Assembly: GCA_919901745.1 (NCBI GenBank)
Contig: CAKKPP010000003.1
Location: 211,742-275,741, forward strand
Length of the DNA: 64,000 nt
DNA from: Chloroflexota bacterium
GTDB taxonomy: Bacteria; Chloroflexota; Limnocylindria; Limnocylindrales; CSP1-4
Direction: 5' to 3'
In this document: positions 42,560 through 51,184 of the stretch, one piece after another
Layout of the letters: each line of letters starts with the position of its first letter
Position numbering within the stretch: position 1 is the first letter of the stretch
Translations under genes and position numbers: made by a program
The notes under the pieces: model-generated
What the model saw: only the letters and a program-made list of their open reading frames with translations
Databases searched by the model: none
What the model was told of the DNA's origin: nothing

Positions 42560-44377
42560 TCAGACCCGATCGCGCCCGTAGACGTCGCGCCGCAGGCCGG
42601 TGACGATCGCCGTCAGTTCGGGCCCGGAGACACCCATCCGCTGGAGCGCGTGGCGGGCGAGTTCGAACGCGGCCTCGGCATCGGGGTCGGCGATCCGGCG
42701 CGCGCCGACATCCCGGAGGTCCACCACCGAGTGTTGCCCGCGCGCCCGGGCCGCGATCATCAGGCGCGGGTTGATCCGCAGCGCGCGCTCCGTCGCAAGC
42801 CGGGCCGATAGCGGGTCGCCGACCGCGATCACGAGGACATTCGCATGGTCGAGCCCGCAGCGGGCGAGAATCGCCGGGTTCGCGGCATCGCCGAACAGCG
42901 TGGCGGCCCCGGTCTTCGACAGCTCCTCGAGCCGACGCGGGTCGCGATCGACGACCACGACGCGGAAGCCGCGGTTTCGGACGGCCTTCACGACGACGCC
43001 GCCGACGTGCCCACCGCCGAGGACAACGACCGCCGGCCGGTGCGCGTCGGCCTCCTGGGTGAGGAGCTGTTCGGTGCGCGAGGTGCCGGCCATGCCGGGA
43101 CGTGGAGGCTGGACCTGGGGGCCGGTATCGGGATCGGGCGCGTACCTCCCATCGTGCCCTTGGGCTTGGTGGTCGCGCCGCGCCTCCAGGCGAGTTGCAA
43201 GGTGCGTCGCCGCACCCTGCGCAAGTGGGCTGACCAGGATGCTGACCACCGCCGTGCCCAGGATCAGGTTGTAGGCCTGGGCGGACAGGATCCCCAGGTC
43301 AAGGCCGTTCTCGGCAAGGATGAAGCTGAACTCACCCACCTGCGACATCCCGGCCCCCAGCAGCAGTGCGGAGCGGACCGGGAGCCGTCTCCACCAGCCC
43401 AGGAGTGCGATGACCGCGCCCTTGCCGACCACCGCGAGGCCGACCAGAAGAGCGATCGTCGGCAGGTCGTCGAGAAGCGCCACAGGGTCGAGCAGCATTC
43501 CTACCGACACGAAGAACAGCACCGCGAAGAGGTCGCGGAACGGGATGACCTCTGCGGCGGCCTGGTACGACAGGTCGGATTCAGAGACGAGCAGTCCCGC
43601 CACGAACGCCCCCAGCGCAAGTGACAGCCCGAACAGCGCGCTCGATGCGAATGCCGTCAGCAGGGCCGTCGCGACCACGGCGAGCAGGAACAGCTCGTTC
43701 GATCCGAGCCGGGCGACATAAGCGAACCCGAGCGGGAGCAACCGGGTCCCCAGCACGTATGCCAGGACGAGGAAGATTGCTGCCTTCACGAGTGCGATGA
43801 CGAGGGGACCGATGAAGTCGGCGCCGGCCAGCGGGGGCAGGGCGACGATGAACAGGATCGTCGCAATGTCCTGGACGATCGACCAGCCGATCGCCGCTCG
43901 ACCGTGGAGGCTATCGGTCTCCCCCCGGTCGAGGAGCGTCTTGATGACGACGAGGGTCGACGAGATGGACAGGCACGCGCCGATCACCAGCGCCTCGCGC
44001 AGTTCGTGCCCGAGTACCACCATGACGATGGCGCCGACGCCGAGCACGATCGCGATCTGGACGACCCCGCCCGGCAGCGCCACGTGACGGATCTCGCGCA
44101 GCTCGCGGATCGAGAACTCGACGCCGAGAGCGAAGAGCAGGAGCACGACGCCGACGTCGGCGAGAACGGCGATCCGGTTCTCCTCGCCGGCGTTCTCAGG
44201 CGACAGCGCCCCGATGGCGATGCCGGCGAGCAAGTAGCCCACGATGGCCGGCTGGCGCAGGCGCAGCAAGATCGCCCCGCTGACGAGCGCCGCGGCCACC
44301 GTCCCACCGAGCTGCAGGATGAAGCGGAGCTGCTCGGTCAACTCGAGATCGAACGCGTAGGCCGAGAGATCAGGCAT
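42560..44377 (-). CDS. Kef-type K+/H+ antiporter with TrkA-N (RCK) domain
   Basis: Cation:proton antiporter of the CPA2 family, 605 residues. About 12 transmembrane helices fill 1-390 (GYLLAGIAIGALSPENAGEE, LLLFALGVEFSIRELRE, ISSTLVVIKTLLDRGE), followed by a polar linker and a TrkA-N NAD-binding domain (VVVLGGGHVGGVVVKAVRNRGF, VVVDRDPRR, LFGDAANPAILARCGLDHANV). This is the architecture of KefB/YbaL. It likely adjusts cytoplasmic K+ and pH in response to NAD(H) or stress. Lies downstream of polyphosphate glucokinase on the same strand with 30 bases between. Confidence 0.9.
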   Translation of the reverse strand: MPDLSAYAFDLELTEQLRFILQLGGTVAAALVSGAILLRLRQPAIVGYLLAGIAIGALSPENAGEENRIAVLADVGVVLLLFALGVEFSIRELREIRHVALPGGVVQIAIVLGVGAIVMVVLGHELREALVIGACLSISSTLVVIKTLLDRGETDSLHGRAAIGWSIVQDIATILFIVALPPLAGADFIGPLVIALVKAAIFLVLAYVLGTRLLPLGFAYVARLGSNELFLLAVVATALLTAFASSALFGLSLALGAFVAGLLVSESDLSYQAAAEVIPFRDLFAVLFFVSVGMLLDPVALLDDLPTIALLVGLAVVGKGAVIALLGWWRRLPVRSALLLGAGMSQVGEFSFILAENGLDLGILSAQAYNLILGTAVVSILVSPLAQGAATHLATRLEARRDHQAQGHDGRYAPDPDTGPQVQPPRPGMAGTSRTEQLLTQEADAHRPAVVVLGGGHVGGVVVKAVRNRGFRVVVVDRDPRRLEELSKTGAATLFGDAANPAILARCGLDHANVLVIAVGDPLSARLATERALRINPRLMIAARARGQHSVVDLRDVGARRIADPDAEAAFELARHALQRMGVSGPELTAIVTGLRRDVYGRDRV

Positions 44378-44407
44378 CGGCGACCCAGAACTCGGGTCGC
44401 ATCGCGA

Positions 44408-45310
44408 TCAGCTGCCCGCGCGGCCGCCGCGCTCGACTGCGGCCATCGCAGCCCCCACGATCCCTGCGTCGTTGCGGAGCCGCGCCGCGACCACCGGTAC
44501 CTGAACGGTGAGCCGACCGATGAACCTCTCGGCGCTCTTGCTGATGCCTCCGCCGACGATGATCAGCTTCGGCGAGAACAGCTTCTCGATCGCCAGGAGA
44601 TGCTCGTCGAGATCCTGGGCCCAGGCCTTCCACGACAGCCCGCGCCGGACCTTGGCGGAGGAAGCGGAGCGACGCTCTGCGTCCCTGCCGCGAATCTCCA
44701 TGTGGCCCAGCTCCGTGTTCGGGACGAGCTTCCCGTCGCTGAACATTCCGGATCCAACGCCGGTGCCAAGAGTCAGGACGAGGACCACGCCGTCGCGGCC
44801 CACGCCGGCCCCGAAGCGCATCTCCGCGAGGCCAGCCGCGTCGGCGTCGTTGATCATGACCACGGTCCGTCCGAGGGCCTTCGTCAGCGCCGCGTCGGCG
44901 TCATAGGCCACCCAGCCCGCGTCGATGTTGGCCGCGCTGCGCGTCACCCCGTCGATGACGACGGACGGGATGCCGATCCCGACCGGTACCCCGGCCAGTG
45001 CCGCCGCAAGGATCGGCGGTCGGGCGGACGTCGGCGGGTCGCTCGAACCGGCCGGCTTCCCCGCGACCGCCGCGTCCAGGGTCCGCTTGACGAGCCGTCC
45101 GATCGTGCGACCGACGGCCCCCGGCGTCGACGGATCGGGCGTCGGCACGCGGATGCGGTCCGTGAGCAGGAGACCCGTGTTCGCGTCGACGAGGGCCGCC
45201 TTGATGCCGCTGCCACCGACGTCCACGCCGATCGCCAGGCGACGCTCGCGCGTCTTCGCGCCACGCCGGGTGGGCGGCGTCGCGGTCCGGATGGTGGTGG
45301 GCTCGGCCAT
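44408..45310 (-). CDS. ppgK: Polyphosphate glucokinase (ROK family)
   Basis: Glucose kinase using polyphosphate or ATP, 300 residues. The phosphate loop IGVDVGGSGIKAALVD is followed by GIPSVVIDGVTRSAANI, VMINDADAAGLAEMRFGAG and LTLGTGVGSGMFSDGKLVPNTELGHME. The wording PNTELGHMEI plus the later SSAKVRRGLSWKAWAQDLDEHLLAIE is distinctive of PpgK rather than general ROK glucokinases, and the zinc-binding cysteine motif of those is absent. It fits the Ppx and pho genes at the other end of the window. Lies two bases upstream of the SDR gene's stop end, same strand. Confidence 0.9.
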   Translation of the reverse strand: MAEPTTIRTATPPTRRGAKTRERRLAIGVDVGGSGIKAALVDANTGLLLTDRIRVPTPDPSTPGAVGRTIGRLVKRTLDAAVAGKPAGSSDPPTSARPPILAAALAGVPVGIGIPSVVIDGVTRSAANIDAGWVAYDADAALTKALGRTVVMINDADAAGLAEMRFGAGVGRDGVVLVLTLGTGVGSGMFSDGKLVPNTELGHMEIRGRDAERRSASSAKVRRGLSWKAWAQDLDEHLLAIEKLFSPKLIIVGGGISKSAERFIGRLTVQVPVVAARLRNDAGIVGAAMAAVERGGRAGS

Positions 45311-45312
45311 CG

Positions 45313-46080
45313 TCAGAAGTAGTTCACGGAGATGCCGCCATCGACCACCATCTGGGCGCCGTTCGTCCAGCGAGCCTCGTCGGAGGCGAGATACAGCGCC
45401 ATGTAGACGATCTCCTCGGGCTTGCCGAAGCGCCCCGTCGGATTCCTGGCGAGGCGGATCTTCTTTGCCTCTTCGTCCTTGACCAGCCAGTCCATGAGGA
45501 GCGGCGTCTCGACCGGACCTGGGCAGATCGCGTTCGTGCGGACACCTTGCGGACCGAACTGGACGGCGAGGCTCCGGGTGAGCGCGAGGAGCGCCCCCTT
45601 TGATGCCGTGTACGCGTCCTGCGGAACGGAGCAGCCGAGCAGTGCGACGAAGCTGGCGATATTGATGATCGAGCCGCCGCCGCCCGCGATCATCGCGGGA
45701 ATGGCGTACTTGCAGCCGAGGAACACCCCGCGCACGTTGACAGCCATGACCTGATCCCAGGTCTCGACATCCGTATCGGTCACCGAGTGGTCGGCCTCGG
45801 GCATGACCCCGGCGTTGTTGTAGAGCGCGTCAACGCGGCCGTAGGTCGCCAGCGCATGATCGACCATGGCCCTGGCGTCGGCCTCCTTCGAGACATCCGT
45901 CTTGATAAAGGTGGCCTCGCCGCCGGCCTCACGAACCAGCCGGACCGTCTCCTCGCCGGCCGCCTCGCCGAACTCGGCGACGACGATCTTCGCGCCCTCC
46001 GCCGCGAACATCAGGGATGCGATCCGGCCCATGCCGCCGCCGGCGCCCGTGATGATGGTGACCTTGTCCTTGAGTCGCAC
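45313..46080 (-). CDS. Short-chain dehydrogenase/reductase
   Basis: NAD(P)-dependent oxidoreductase, 255 residues. Cofactor motif TGAGGGMG lies at the N-terminus, NNAGV mid-protein, IINIASFVALLG holds the catalytic Ser, and YTASKGA the catalytic Tyr and Lys. The C-terminal ASDEARWTNGAQMVVDGGISV is of the usual classical-SDR kind. The GTG start (VRLKDKV) follows GGAGGG; the longer track start lies in non-coding DNA. Substrate unknown. It lies between a glutamine-synthetase-like gene and ppgK on the same strand. Confidence 0.9.
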   Translation of the reverse strand: MRLKDKVTIITGAGGGMGRIASLMFAAEGAKIVVAEFGEAAGEETVRLVREAGGEATFIKTDVSKEADARAMVDHALATYGRVDALYNNAGVMPEADHSVTDTDVETWDQVMAVNVRGVFLGCKYAIPAMIAGGGGSIINIASFVALLGCSVPQDAYTASKGALLALTRSLAVQFGPQGVRTNAICPGPVETPLLMDWLVKDEEAKKIRLARNPTGRFGKPEEIVYMALYLASDEARWTNGAQMVVDGGISVNYF

Positions 46081-46202
46081 CTGTCCGGAACCCTCCGCTC
46101 GTGTCTGTTCGATGACCTTCCCTCGTGCCGGGAAGGATAAGCGACCGCCGACGCCCGCAGGCGCCGGCGGTCCCGGATCGCACGGATTGGTGGCCGCGGC
46201 GC

Positions 46203-47597
46203 TCAGCTCCGCTCGAGATACGTCTCCCGGTCCCACGCATGCACGACCGAGTCGTATGTGTCGCGCTCGACGCGCGCGGCGTTCAGGTAGTGGTCCACGA
46301 TGTCCTGACCGAAGATCTCGACCGCCGCGCTCGACTTCTCGAGCGCCTGGATGCCCTCCCACAGTGCCCGGGGCATGCGCTCCACGCCGGTGGCGATGTA
46401 GCCGTTGCCCTTGAACTCGTCCACGAGCGGCAGCTCGTGCTCGATGCCGTAGAGACCGGCGCCGACCATGGCCGCGTAGGTCAGGTAGGCGTTCATGTCA
46501 CCGCCGGGGAAGCGGTTCTCGACATGGAGCGCGTTGCCGTGCCCGACGAGCCGGAAGCCCGTGGTGCGATTGTCGCGGCCCCAGACGATGTTCACCGGCG
46601 CCCATGACAGCGAGGCATAGCGCTTGTACGAGTTGATGTTCGGGGCGATGAACGGGGCGAGTTCACGCGACAGCGCCATCATCCCGGCGACGAAGTGGCC
46701 GAACTGCTTCGAGATGCCGTACGGGCCGCCGGCGGCCGCGTCGTGGGTGAGCGACTTCTCACCCGCCGCGTCCCAGATGCTCATGTGGAGGTGCCCGGAC
46801 GAGCCCGTCCAGCGGTGGTCCGGCTTGGCCATGAACGTGATGCCCCAGCCGTTGAGGTAGGCGATCTCCTTGGCGCCGTGCTTGAAGAGCACGCTCCGGT
46901 CGGCCGATTCGAGGACATGGTCGTAGCGGATGTTGACCTCGTGCTGGCCGGGCGCGGCCTCGCCCTTGCTGAACTCGATCGGGATCCGGGCTTCGGTCAT
47001 CTGGTTGCGCAGGAGGCGGTGGAGCGGCTCGGCCTTCGTCGCCTGCAGCAGGTGGTAGTCCTCGTTGTAGTAGCCGAACCGCTCGGGGATCGCCCAGCCC
47101 TTGTGGTGCTGGTCCTCCCACGAATCCTTGAGCACGTAGTACTCGAATTCGGAACCGGCCTTGATCGTCAGGCCCATGGCCGCGGCGCGCTCCACCTGGC
47201 CCTTGAGGATGGTCCGTGGTGAGACCGGGATCTCCTGGTGCGTCTCCTCGTCGATCGTGTCCGACAGGACGAGGGCGGTCTTTTCGAGCCACGGCAGCAC
47301 GCGCAGGGTGTCCCAGACCGGGGAGGCGATCCAGTCGCCATAGCCCGTCTCCCAGTTCATGAGCTTGTAGCCGTCGGGGGTGTTCATCTCCATGTCCGTG
47401 CCCAGGAGGTACGTACAGAAGTGGGCGCCGTGGTCGATGACGCCGTTCAGGAATGCCTCGCCCTGGACGCGCTTGCCCACGAGCCGGCCCTGCATGTCGG
47501 TGAGGGCCACGATGATCGTGTCGATGCGCCCGTCGCGGACCATCTGCTCCAGCTCGACCAGCCGGGGATGCTTGTCGTGATGCCCGTCGCTGCTCAT
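46203..47597 (-). CDS. Glutamine-synthetase-family enzyme, possibly gamma-glutamyl-amine ligase
   Basis: ATP-dependent ligase of 464 residues with the GS fold. The beta-Grasp start (RIDTIIVALTDMQGRLVGKRV), the metal-site Glu in KAGSEFEYYV, the nucleotide part SSGHLHMSIWD, the loop APNINSYKRYASLSWAP and VENRFPGGDMNAYLTYAAM are visible. It lacks the Tyr-adenylylation region typical of GlnA type I-beta. This branch includes GlnA3/GlnA4 and PuuA, which join glutamate to polyamines, ethanolamine or other amines. A permease gene 115 bases upstream supports an amine-use role. ATG at 47597 has the Shine-Dalgarno AGAGAGG. Confidence 0.85.
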   Translation of the reverse strand: MSSDGHHDKHPRLVELEQMVRDGRIDTIIVALTDMQGRLVGKRVQGEAFLNGVIDHGAHFCTYLLGTDMEMNTPDGYKLMNWETGYGDWIASPVWDTLRVLPWLEKTALVLSDTIDEETHQEIPVSPRTILKGQVERAAAMGLTIKAGSEFEYYVLKDSWEDQHHKGWAIPERFGYYNEDYHLLQATKAEPLHRLLRNQMTEARIPIEFSKGEAAPGQHEVNIRYDHVLESADRSVLFKHGAKEIAYLNGWGITFMAKPDHRWTGSSGHLHMSIWDAAGEKSLTHDAAAGGPYGISKQFGHFVAGMMALSRELAPFIAPNINSYKRYASLSWAPVNIVWGRDNRTTGFRLVGHGNALHVENRFPGGDMNAYLTYAAMVGAGLYGIEHELPLVDEFKGNGYIATGVERMPRALWEGIQALEKSSAAVEIFGQDIVDHYLNAARVERDTYDSVVHAWDRETYLERS

Positions 47598-47711
47598 CGT
47601 GCCTCTCTTCGTGTGTGTTGATGCGAGGGCCCGCCGGGGTAGCCCGGCCGGCCCTCGATCCAAGGTCCAGGTGGGCCCGGCCGCTGCCGGGCCCGTGATC
47701 CGAAGGTCGGC

Positions 47712-49418
47712 CTAGGAGACGATCTCCTCGGCCGCGTGTTCGAACTCCTTCTCGAGTTCGGTGAGGTCGGCATCGGCGCCCATCACCTTCGGGCCCTGGA
47801 AGCGCGACTTCGCCCAGGCGAAGTAGTACACCACCAGCAGGGCCACCACGATCAGCATGAACGTGATCGAGATGTTGCCCGAGGTCGGGAAGCTGAACAG
47901 GACCATCAGGACGAGCACCCAGAACACGGCGACCATCGCGACCGGCTTCGAGAACCGGCCGAGACTCCAGACGCGTTCCTTGAGCCACTCCTTGGTGGTC
48001 ATGCCGAGGTAGATCACGATCCCGTACGCGGCGTACAGGAAGATCGTGCTGATCGCGGTGACGATGACGATGGCCGTGCCGCCACCCAGGCGGAACGCGA
48101 CCAAGGTCAGGATGAACGCACCCACGACCATCCCGGTGAGGGCGTTGGCCGGCGTGCGGTACTTGTGCGAGACCTTCTTGAGCCAGCCGCTGCCGGGCAT
48201 TCCATCGTCGCGGGCGAACGCGTAGAGCATCCGACCGGCCGAGGCGACCGACGAGAGGCCGCAGAAGCTCATGGCGATGGCGATCGCGCCACCGAAGATG
48301 GCCGCCAGCCCACTGTCAAGGTTCTGCTGGAGGATGTAGACCACGGCCGCGTTGTTTCCGAAGTAGTACTGGCTGTACTTGTCCGCATCGTCGAGCTGCC
48401 CGAAGAGCGGCGTCAGATCCGGCAGGTGCAGGGTGAGCGCGACCAGGAAGACGAACCCGACGAGCGCCGAGACGGCGACCGAGAGGAAGAGTCCCCAGGC
48501 GCTGGCGACGCGGGCGCCGACGGTCTCCTCGGCCACGTGGGCCGAGGCGTCATAGCCGGTGTAGGTCCAGTTGGCCAGGAGCAGCGAGAAGAAGAAGGCG
48601 ACGAAGACCGGGGTGTACGTGCTGGCGGCCCCCATCGACAACAGGTAGAACGGCGTGGTCGTGTCGGGTGCGACCCCGGCCCACGGCGGGATGCGGATCT
48701 CCCATGAACCGAGCGTGTCCTGCGGCTGGATCGCGAAGAGCGTCAGCCCGGCGTCCCTGGCCGTGTCCTGTGTGCCCAGGATGAAGAGGGCGGCCGAGAT
48801 GAGGATGACGAACGCGATGTGCCACCACACACTGATCTGGTTGAGCAGGGCGACGACGTTGATGCCGGCGATGTTCAGCACGAGCTGGACGGCCATCAGG
48901 ATCGCCATCGTCAGCAGCTGGCCGGAGATGAGCAGGGTGCCACCGACCGTGAGGATCTCGGTCGTGTTGTTGAGCGCGCCACCGGTCAGCGGGGCAATGA
49001 TCGTCTGGTTGAGGAAGAACGCCGCGGCGAAGTTGATGCCGGCGACGATCGCGAACTGGCCGATCAGATTGAGCCAGGCGGTCCACCAGCCCCAGTTCTT
49101 GCTCTTCATCTTCGACGCCCAGTAGTACAGCCCGCCGGCCGTCGGGTACGCCGATGCGACCTCCGCCATCGAGGCGGCGATCGTGAGCACGAACACGGTG
49201 ACGAGCGGCCAGCCGATGAGCACCGCGGCGGTGCCCGCCCAGGCCAGGCCGTAGTCGTACAGGATGACCGCGCCGGTCAGGATCGAGATGATCGAGAAGC
49301 TGATCGCGAAGTTGCTGAATCCGCCCATCGTGCGGAACAGCTCCTGGGCGTAGCCCAGCTTGTGCAGGTCCTTGATGTCCTGCTGGATCACGTCTTCGCG
49401 GGACTTGCCCTGTGTCAT
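47712..49418 (-). CDS. APC-superfamily amino-acid/polyamine permease
   Basis: Integral membrane transporter, 568 residues with about 12-14 hydrophobic helices. The first helices carry the family pattern GGFSNFAISFSIISILTGAVILY and SAYPTAGGLYYWASKM; FAFARDDGMPGSGWLKKVSHKYRTPANALT is the conserved cytoplasmic loop of the GabP/polyamine/choline group. Likely substrate is a small amine or amino acid, fitting the ligase gene downstream. ATG at 49418 was chosen for its strong GGAGGAAC; 49430 is another possibility. A promoter and a structured leader lie upstream. Confidence 0.9.
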   Translation of the reverse strand: MTQGKSREDVIQQDIKDLHKLGYAQELFRTMGGFSNFAISFSIISILTGAVILYDYGLAWAGTAAVLIGWPLVTVFVLTIAASMAEVASAYPTAGGLYYWASKMKSKNWGWWTAWLNLIGQFAIVAGINFAAAFFLNQTIIAPLTGGALNNTTEILTVGGTLLISGQLLTMAILMAVQLVLNIAGINVVALLNQISVWWHIAFVILISAALFILGTQDTARDAGLTLFAIQPQDTLGSWEIRIPPWAGVAPDTTTPFYLLSMGAASTYTPVFVAFFFSLLLANWTYTGYDASAHVAEETVGARVASAWGLFLSVAVSALVGFVFLVALTLHLPDLTPLFGQLDDADKYSQYYFGNNAAVVYILQQNLDSGLAAIFGGAIAIAMSFCGLSSVASAGRMLYAFARDDGMPGSGWLKKVSHKYRTPANALTGMVVGAFILTLVAFRLGGGTAIVIVTAISTIFLYAAYGIVIYLGMTTKEWLKERVWSLGRFSKPVAMVAVFWVLVLMVLFSFPTSGNISITFMLIVVALLVVYYFAWAKSRFQGPKVMGADADLTELEKEFEHAAEEIVS

Positions 49419-49591
49419 GGGTTCCTCCATCACTCCGAACGCGGATCGCGTCCTTGGCGATCCGACTGCCGGCGCGCCCTCCACGGCCGGTCGAGACGCC
49501 GGTCCATGTTGGGCCGGACCGGCCGGATTCAGCGGGAGTCAGAGCGCGCGGGCGGCCCTCCTGCCACGCACGCGTCGATACAGCGTTCGGT

Positions 49592-49704
49592 CCCTCGCTG
49601 CGTCCTCCTCTCTTCCGGATCGAGGGCCTTCATTGCGCCTGGGACGCGCGTCCAACCGGTGGGCGCAGGGATCGCGAGCATCTGGGCTGCTCGCCGGCGT
49701 CAAT
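49592..49704 (-). promoter_or_regulatory. Structured 5' leader of the permease-ligase operon (candidate riboswitch/cis-RNA)
   Basis: Between the promoter at 49711 and the permease start at 49418 the transcript can form three strong hairpins. Hairpin 1 is GCGAGCA-N7-TGCTCGC (49674-49694). Hairpin 2 is TGCGCC...GGCGCA enclosing the self-pairing GGACGCGCGTCC (49634-49667). Hairpin 3 is CCCTCG...CGAGGG with the purine-rich GGAAGAGAGGAGGA in its loop (49592-49626). No known riboswitch class was recognised. Bases 49419-49591 show no gene. Confidence 0.5.
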
Positions 49705-49710
49705 GGGCGG

Positions 49711-49739
49711 ACTATACGCGAGTATTCGGCCGCTGCGAA
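49711..49739 (-). promoter_or_regulatory. Promoter of the permease operon
   Basis: On the minus strand, TTCGCA (49739-49734) and TATAGT (49716-49711) are spaced by 17 bp, giving a start near 49704 and a leader of about 285 bases. Confidence 0.55.
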
Positions 49740-49776
49740 GAGAGTTTCTGCAGGCGATCCGGCAGGATCCGCGGGC

Positions 49777-50559
49777 CTAGTAGAGCGTCGCGCCGTCCGT
49801 CGGCAGCGGATCTTCGAAGACGAAGGCCGCGAGCGGTGCATCGGGTTCGAACGACACGACCTCGGCATGGCGGGTAACGCCGCCGCCGATCGTCTCGATC
49901 AACCTGAGGATGGCGCCGTCCGCCCGGTCGACTGCGATCTGGATGTGGAAGTCGGGGCGGTCGGCGGCGAGCTCCGTCGAGCGCGGGTGATCGCACTCCA
50001 CGACGATCGTCTCGCGACCGGCGACGATCTCCGTGCCCGAGATCCAGGTCCTGCCGGTGGCCAGCACGTTCTGACAGTACCCGGCCGGATGAACGAACGT
50101 GTCCGGGAGCGACTCCATCGGCAGTGCGGTCAGGGGTTCATAGACCCGCGAGGCACCAGGAAAGTCCTTGTCGGCCAGCCCCCGCGGCCGGTTCCTGATC
50201 GGTCGAGTTGTCGAGAGCCGATGGGCCGCCGAATAGGTCCTCACGACGGCGCCGTCCGACACCCAGACCTCGTAGCTGTCGGCCGGCCCGCGCGATGGAT
50301 CGGTCGTCGTCACTCGGGCGTCGCCCTCGTGACGCAGGGCGACGTCCATGACCGCGAGGTGTTCGCCGCGGGCCGTCATCGTCCGCTCCTCGATGCGCAT
50401 CCTGAGCGTCTCGAATCGGAGCTCCGCGTCGCGCATGAAGGTGAACAGCTCGGAGACGCTGGGGATGCCCGCCGTCAGGGCGACCAGCTCGGCTCGCCGC
50501 CGGCCGCTCGTCGCGACACCGAGCGCGCCGGCGCGATCCCAGCTCCGGTTTGTAGACAT
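49777..50559 (-). CDS. Hypothetical protein, LolA/RseB-like outline
   Basis: A 260-residue protein without a clear signal peptide. Short helices (SVSELFTFMRDAELRFETLRMRIEER) are followed by a series of strands, with alternating segments such as SYEVWVSDGAVVRTYSAAH and FHIQIAVDRADGAILRLIETIGG. The layout resembles LolA/MucB-type folds that bind lipids or sense envelope state, but the match is only in outline. A TACAAT box ends seven bases before the ATG, a likely leaderless start, and it is divergent from the flavin reductase gene with 91 bases between. Confidence 0.68.
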   Translation of the reverse strand: MSTNRSWDRAGALGVATSGRRRAELVALTAGIPSVSELFTFMRDAELRFETLRMRIEERTMTARGEHLAVMDVALRHEGDARVTTTDPSRGPADSYEVWVSDGAVVRTYSAAHRLSTTRPIRNRPRGLADKDFPGASRVYEPLTALPMESLPDTFVHPAGYCQNVLATGRTWISGTEIVAGRETIVVECDHPRSTELAADRPDFHIQIAVDRADGAILRLIETIGGGVTRHAEVVSFEPDAPLAAFVFEDPLPTDGATLY

Positions 50560-50650
50560 CTGGCGGATTGTAGCGGTCCGGACGGTCCGAGTTCGCCACC
50601 TATCTGCCTGGAGCGGCCATTCTCGAGGCGCTCCCGTAGACTTCCCGTCG

Positions 50651-51181
50651 ATGGAGCCGATTTCAGCCGGGTACTTCCGCCAGGTCATGGGCCACTTCGT
50701 GACCGGCGTGAGCGTGGTCACCGCCCTCGACGGCGATCGCCCCGCCGGCATCACGGTGAATGCTCTTTCCAGCGTCTCGCTGGATCCGCCGCTGGTGATG
50801 ATCGCGCTCGACCGCAGCCGCGTCATCACACCCGTTGTCCGGTCCAGCGGTCGCTACGCGGTGAACATCCTCGGCGATGGTCAGCAGGCCCTCTCCGATT
50901 GCTTCGCCAATGCGCCGGTATCGCCGGGTCGCGACGAGTTCTGCGGAGCAGCCTGGCAGCACGGGCCGACCGGCCAGCCGATCCTCGATGGCGCGATCGC
51001 GAGCCTCGAGTGCACCATCGTCGAAACGTTCTCGGCGGGCGACCACGACCTGTTCATCGGCCGCGTCGACGCCCTGACCACCGGGCCGGCCGCGCCGGAA
51101 CCACTGCTCTACTTCCGACGGCACTACGTGAGCATCGAACGCGCCGCCACGGCGCGGGTCGAGGGCAAGCCCGAGGGCTGA
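50651..51181 (+). CDS. Flavin reductase-like protein
   Basis: A 176-residue flavin-binding protein of the HpaC/split-barrel family. It has FRQVMGHFVTGVSVVTALDGDRPAGITVNALSSVSLDPPLVMIAL, the usual FMN-binding start, and GRVDALTTG...LLYFRRHY at the end. Such proteins supply reduced FMN/FAD to a two-component monooxygenase. No oxygenase partner lies in the window. TAGACT eight bases before the ATG suggests a near-leaderless start. It is followed after three bases by the alpha/beta hydrolase. Confidence 0.88.
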   Translation: MEPISAGYFRQVMGHFVTGVSVVTALDGDRPAGITVNALSSVSLDPPLVMIALDRSRVITPVVRSSGRYAVNILGDGQQALSDCFANAPVSPGRDEFCGAAWQHGPTGQPILDGAIASLECTIVETFSAGDHDLFIGRVDALTTGPAAPEPLLYFRRHYVSIERAATARVEGKPEG

Positions 51182-51184
51182 CCG

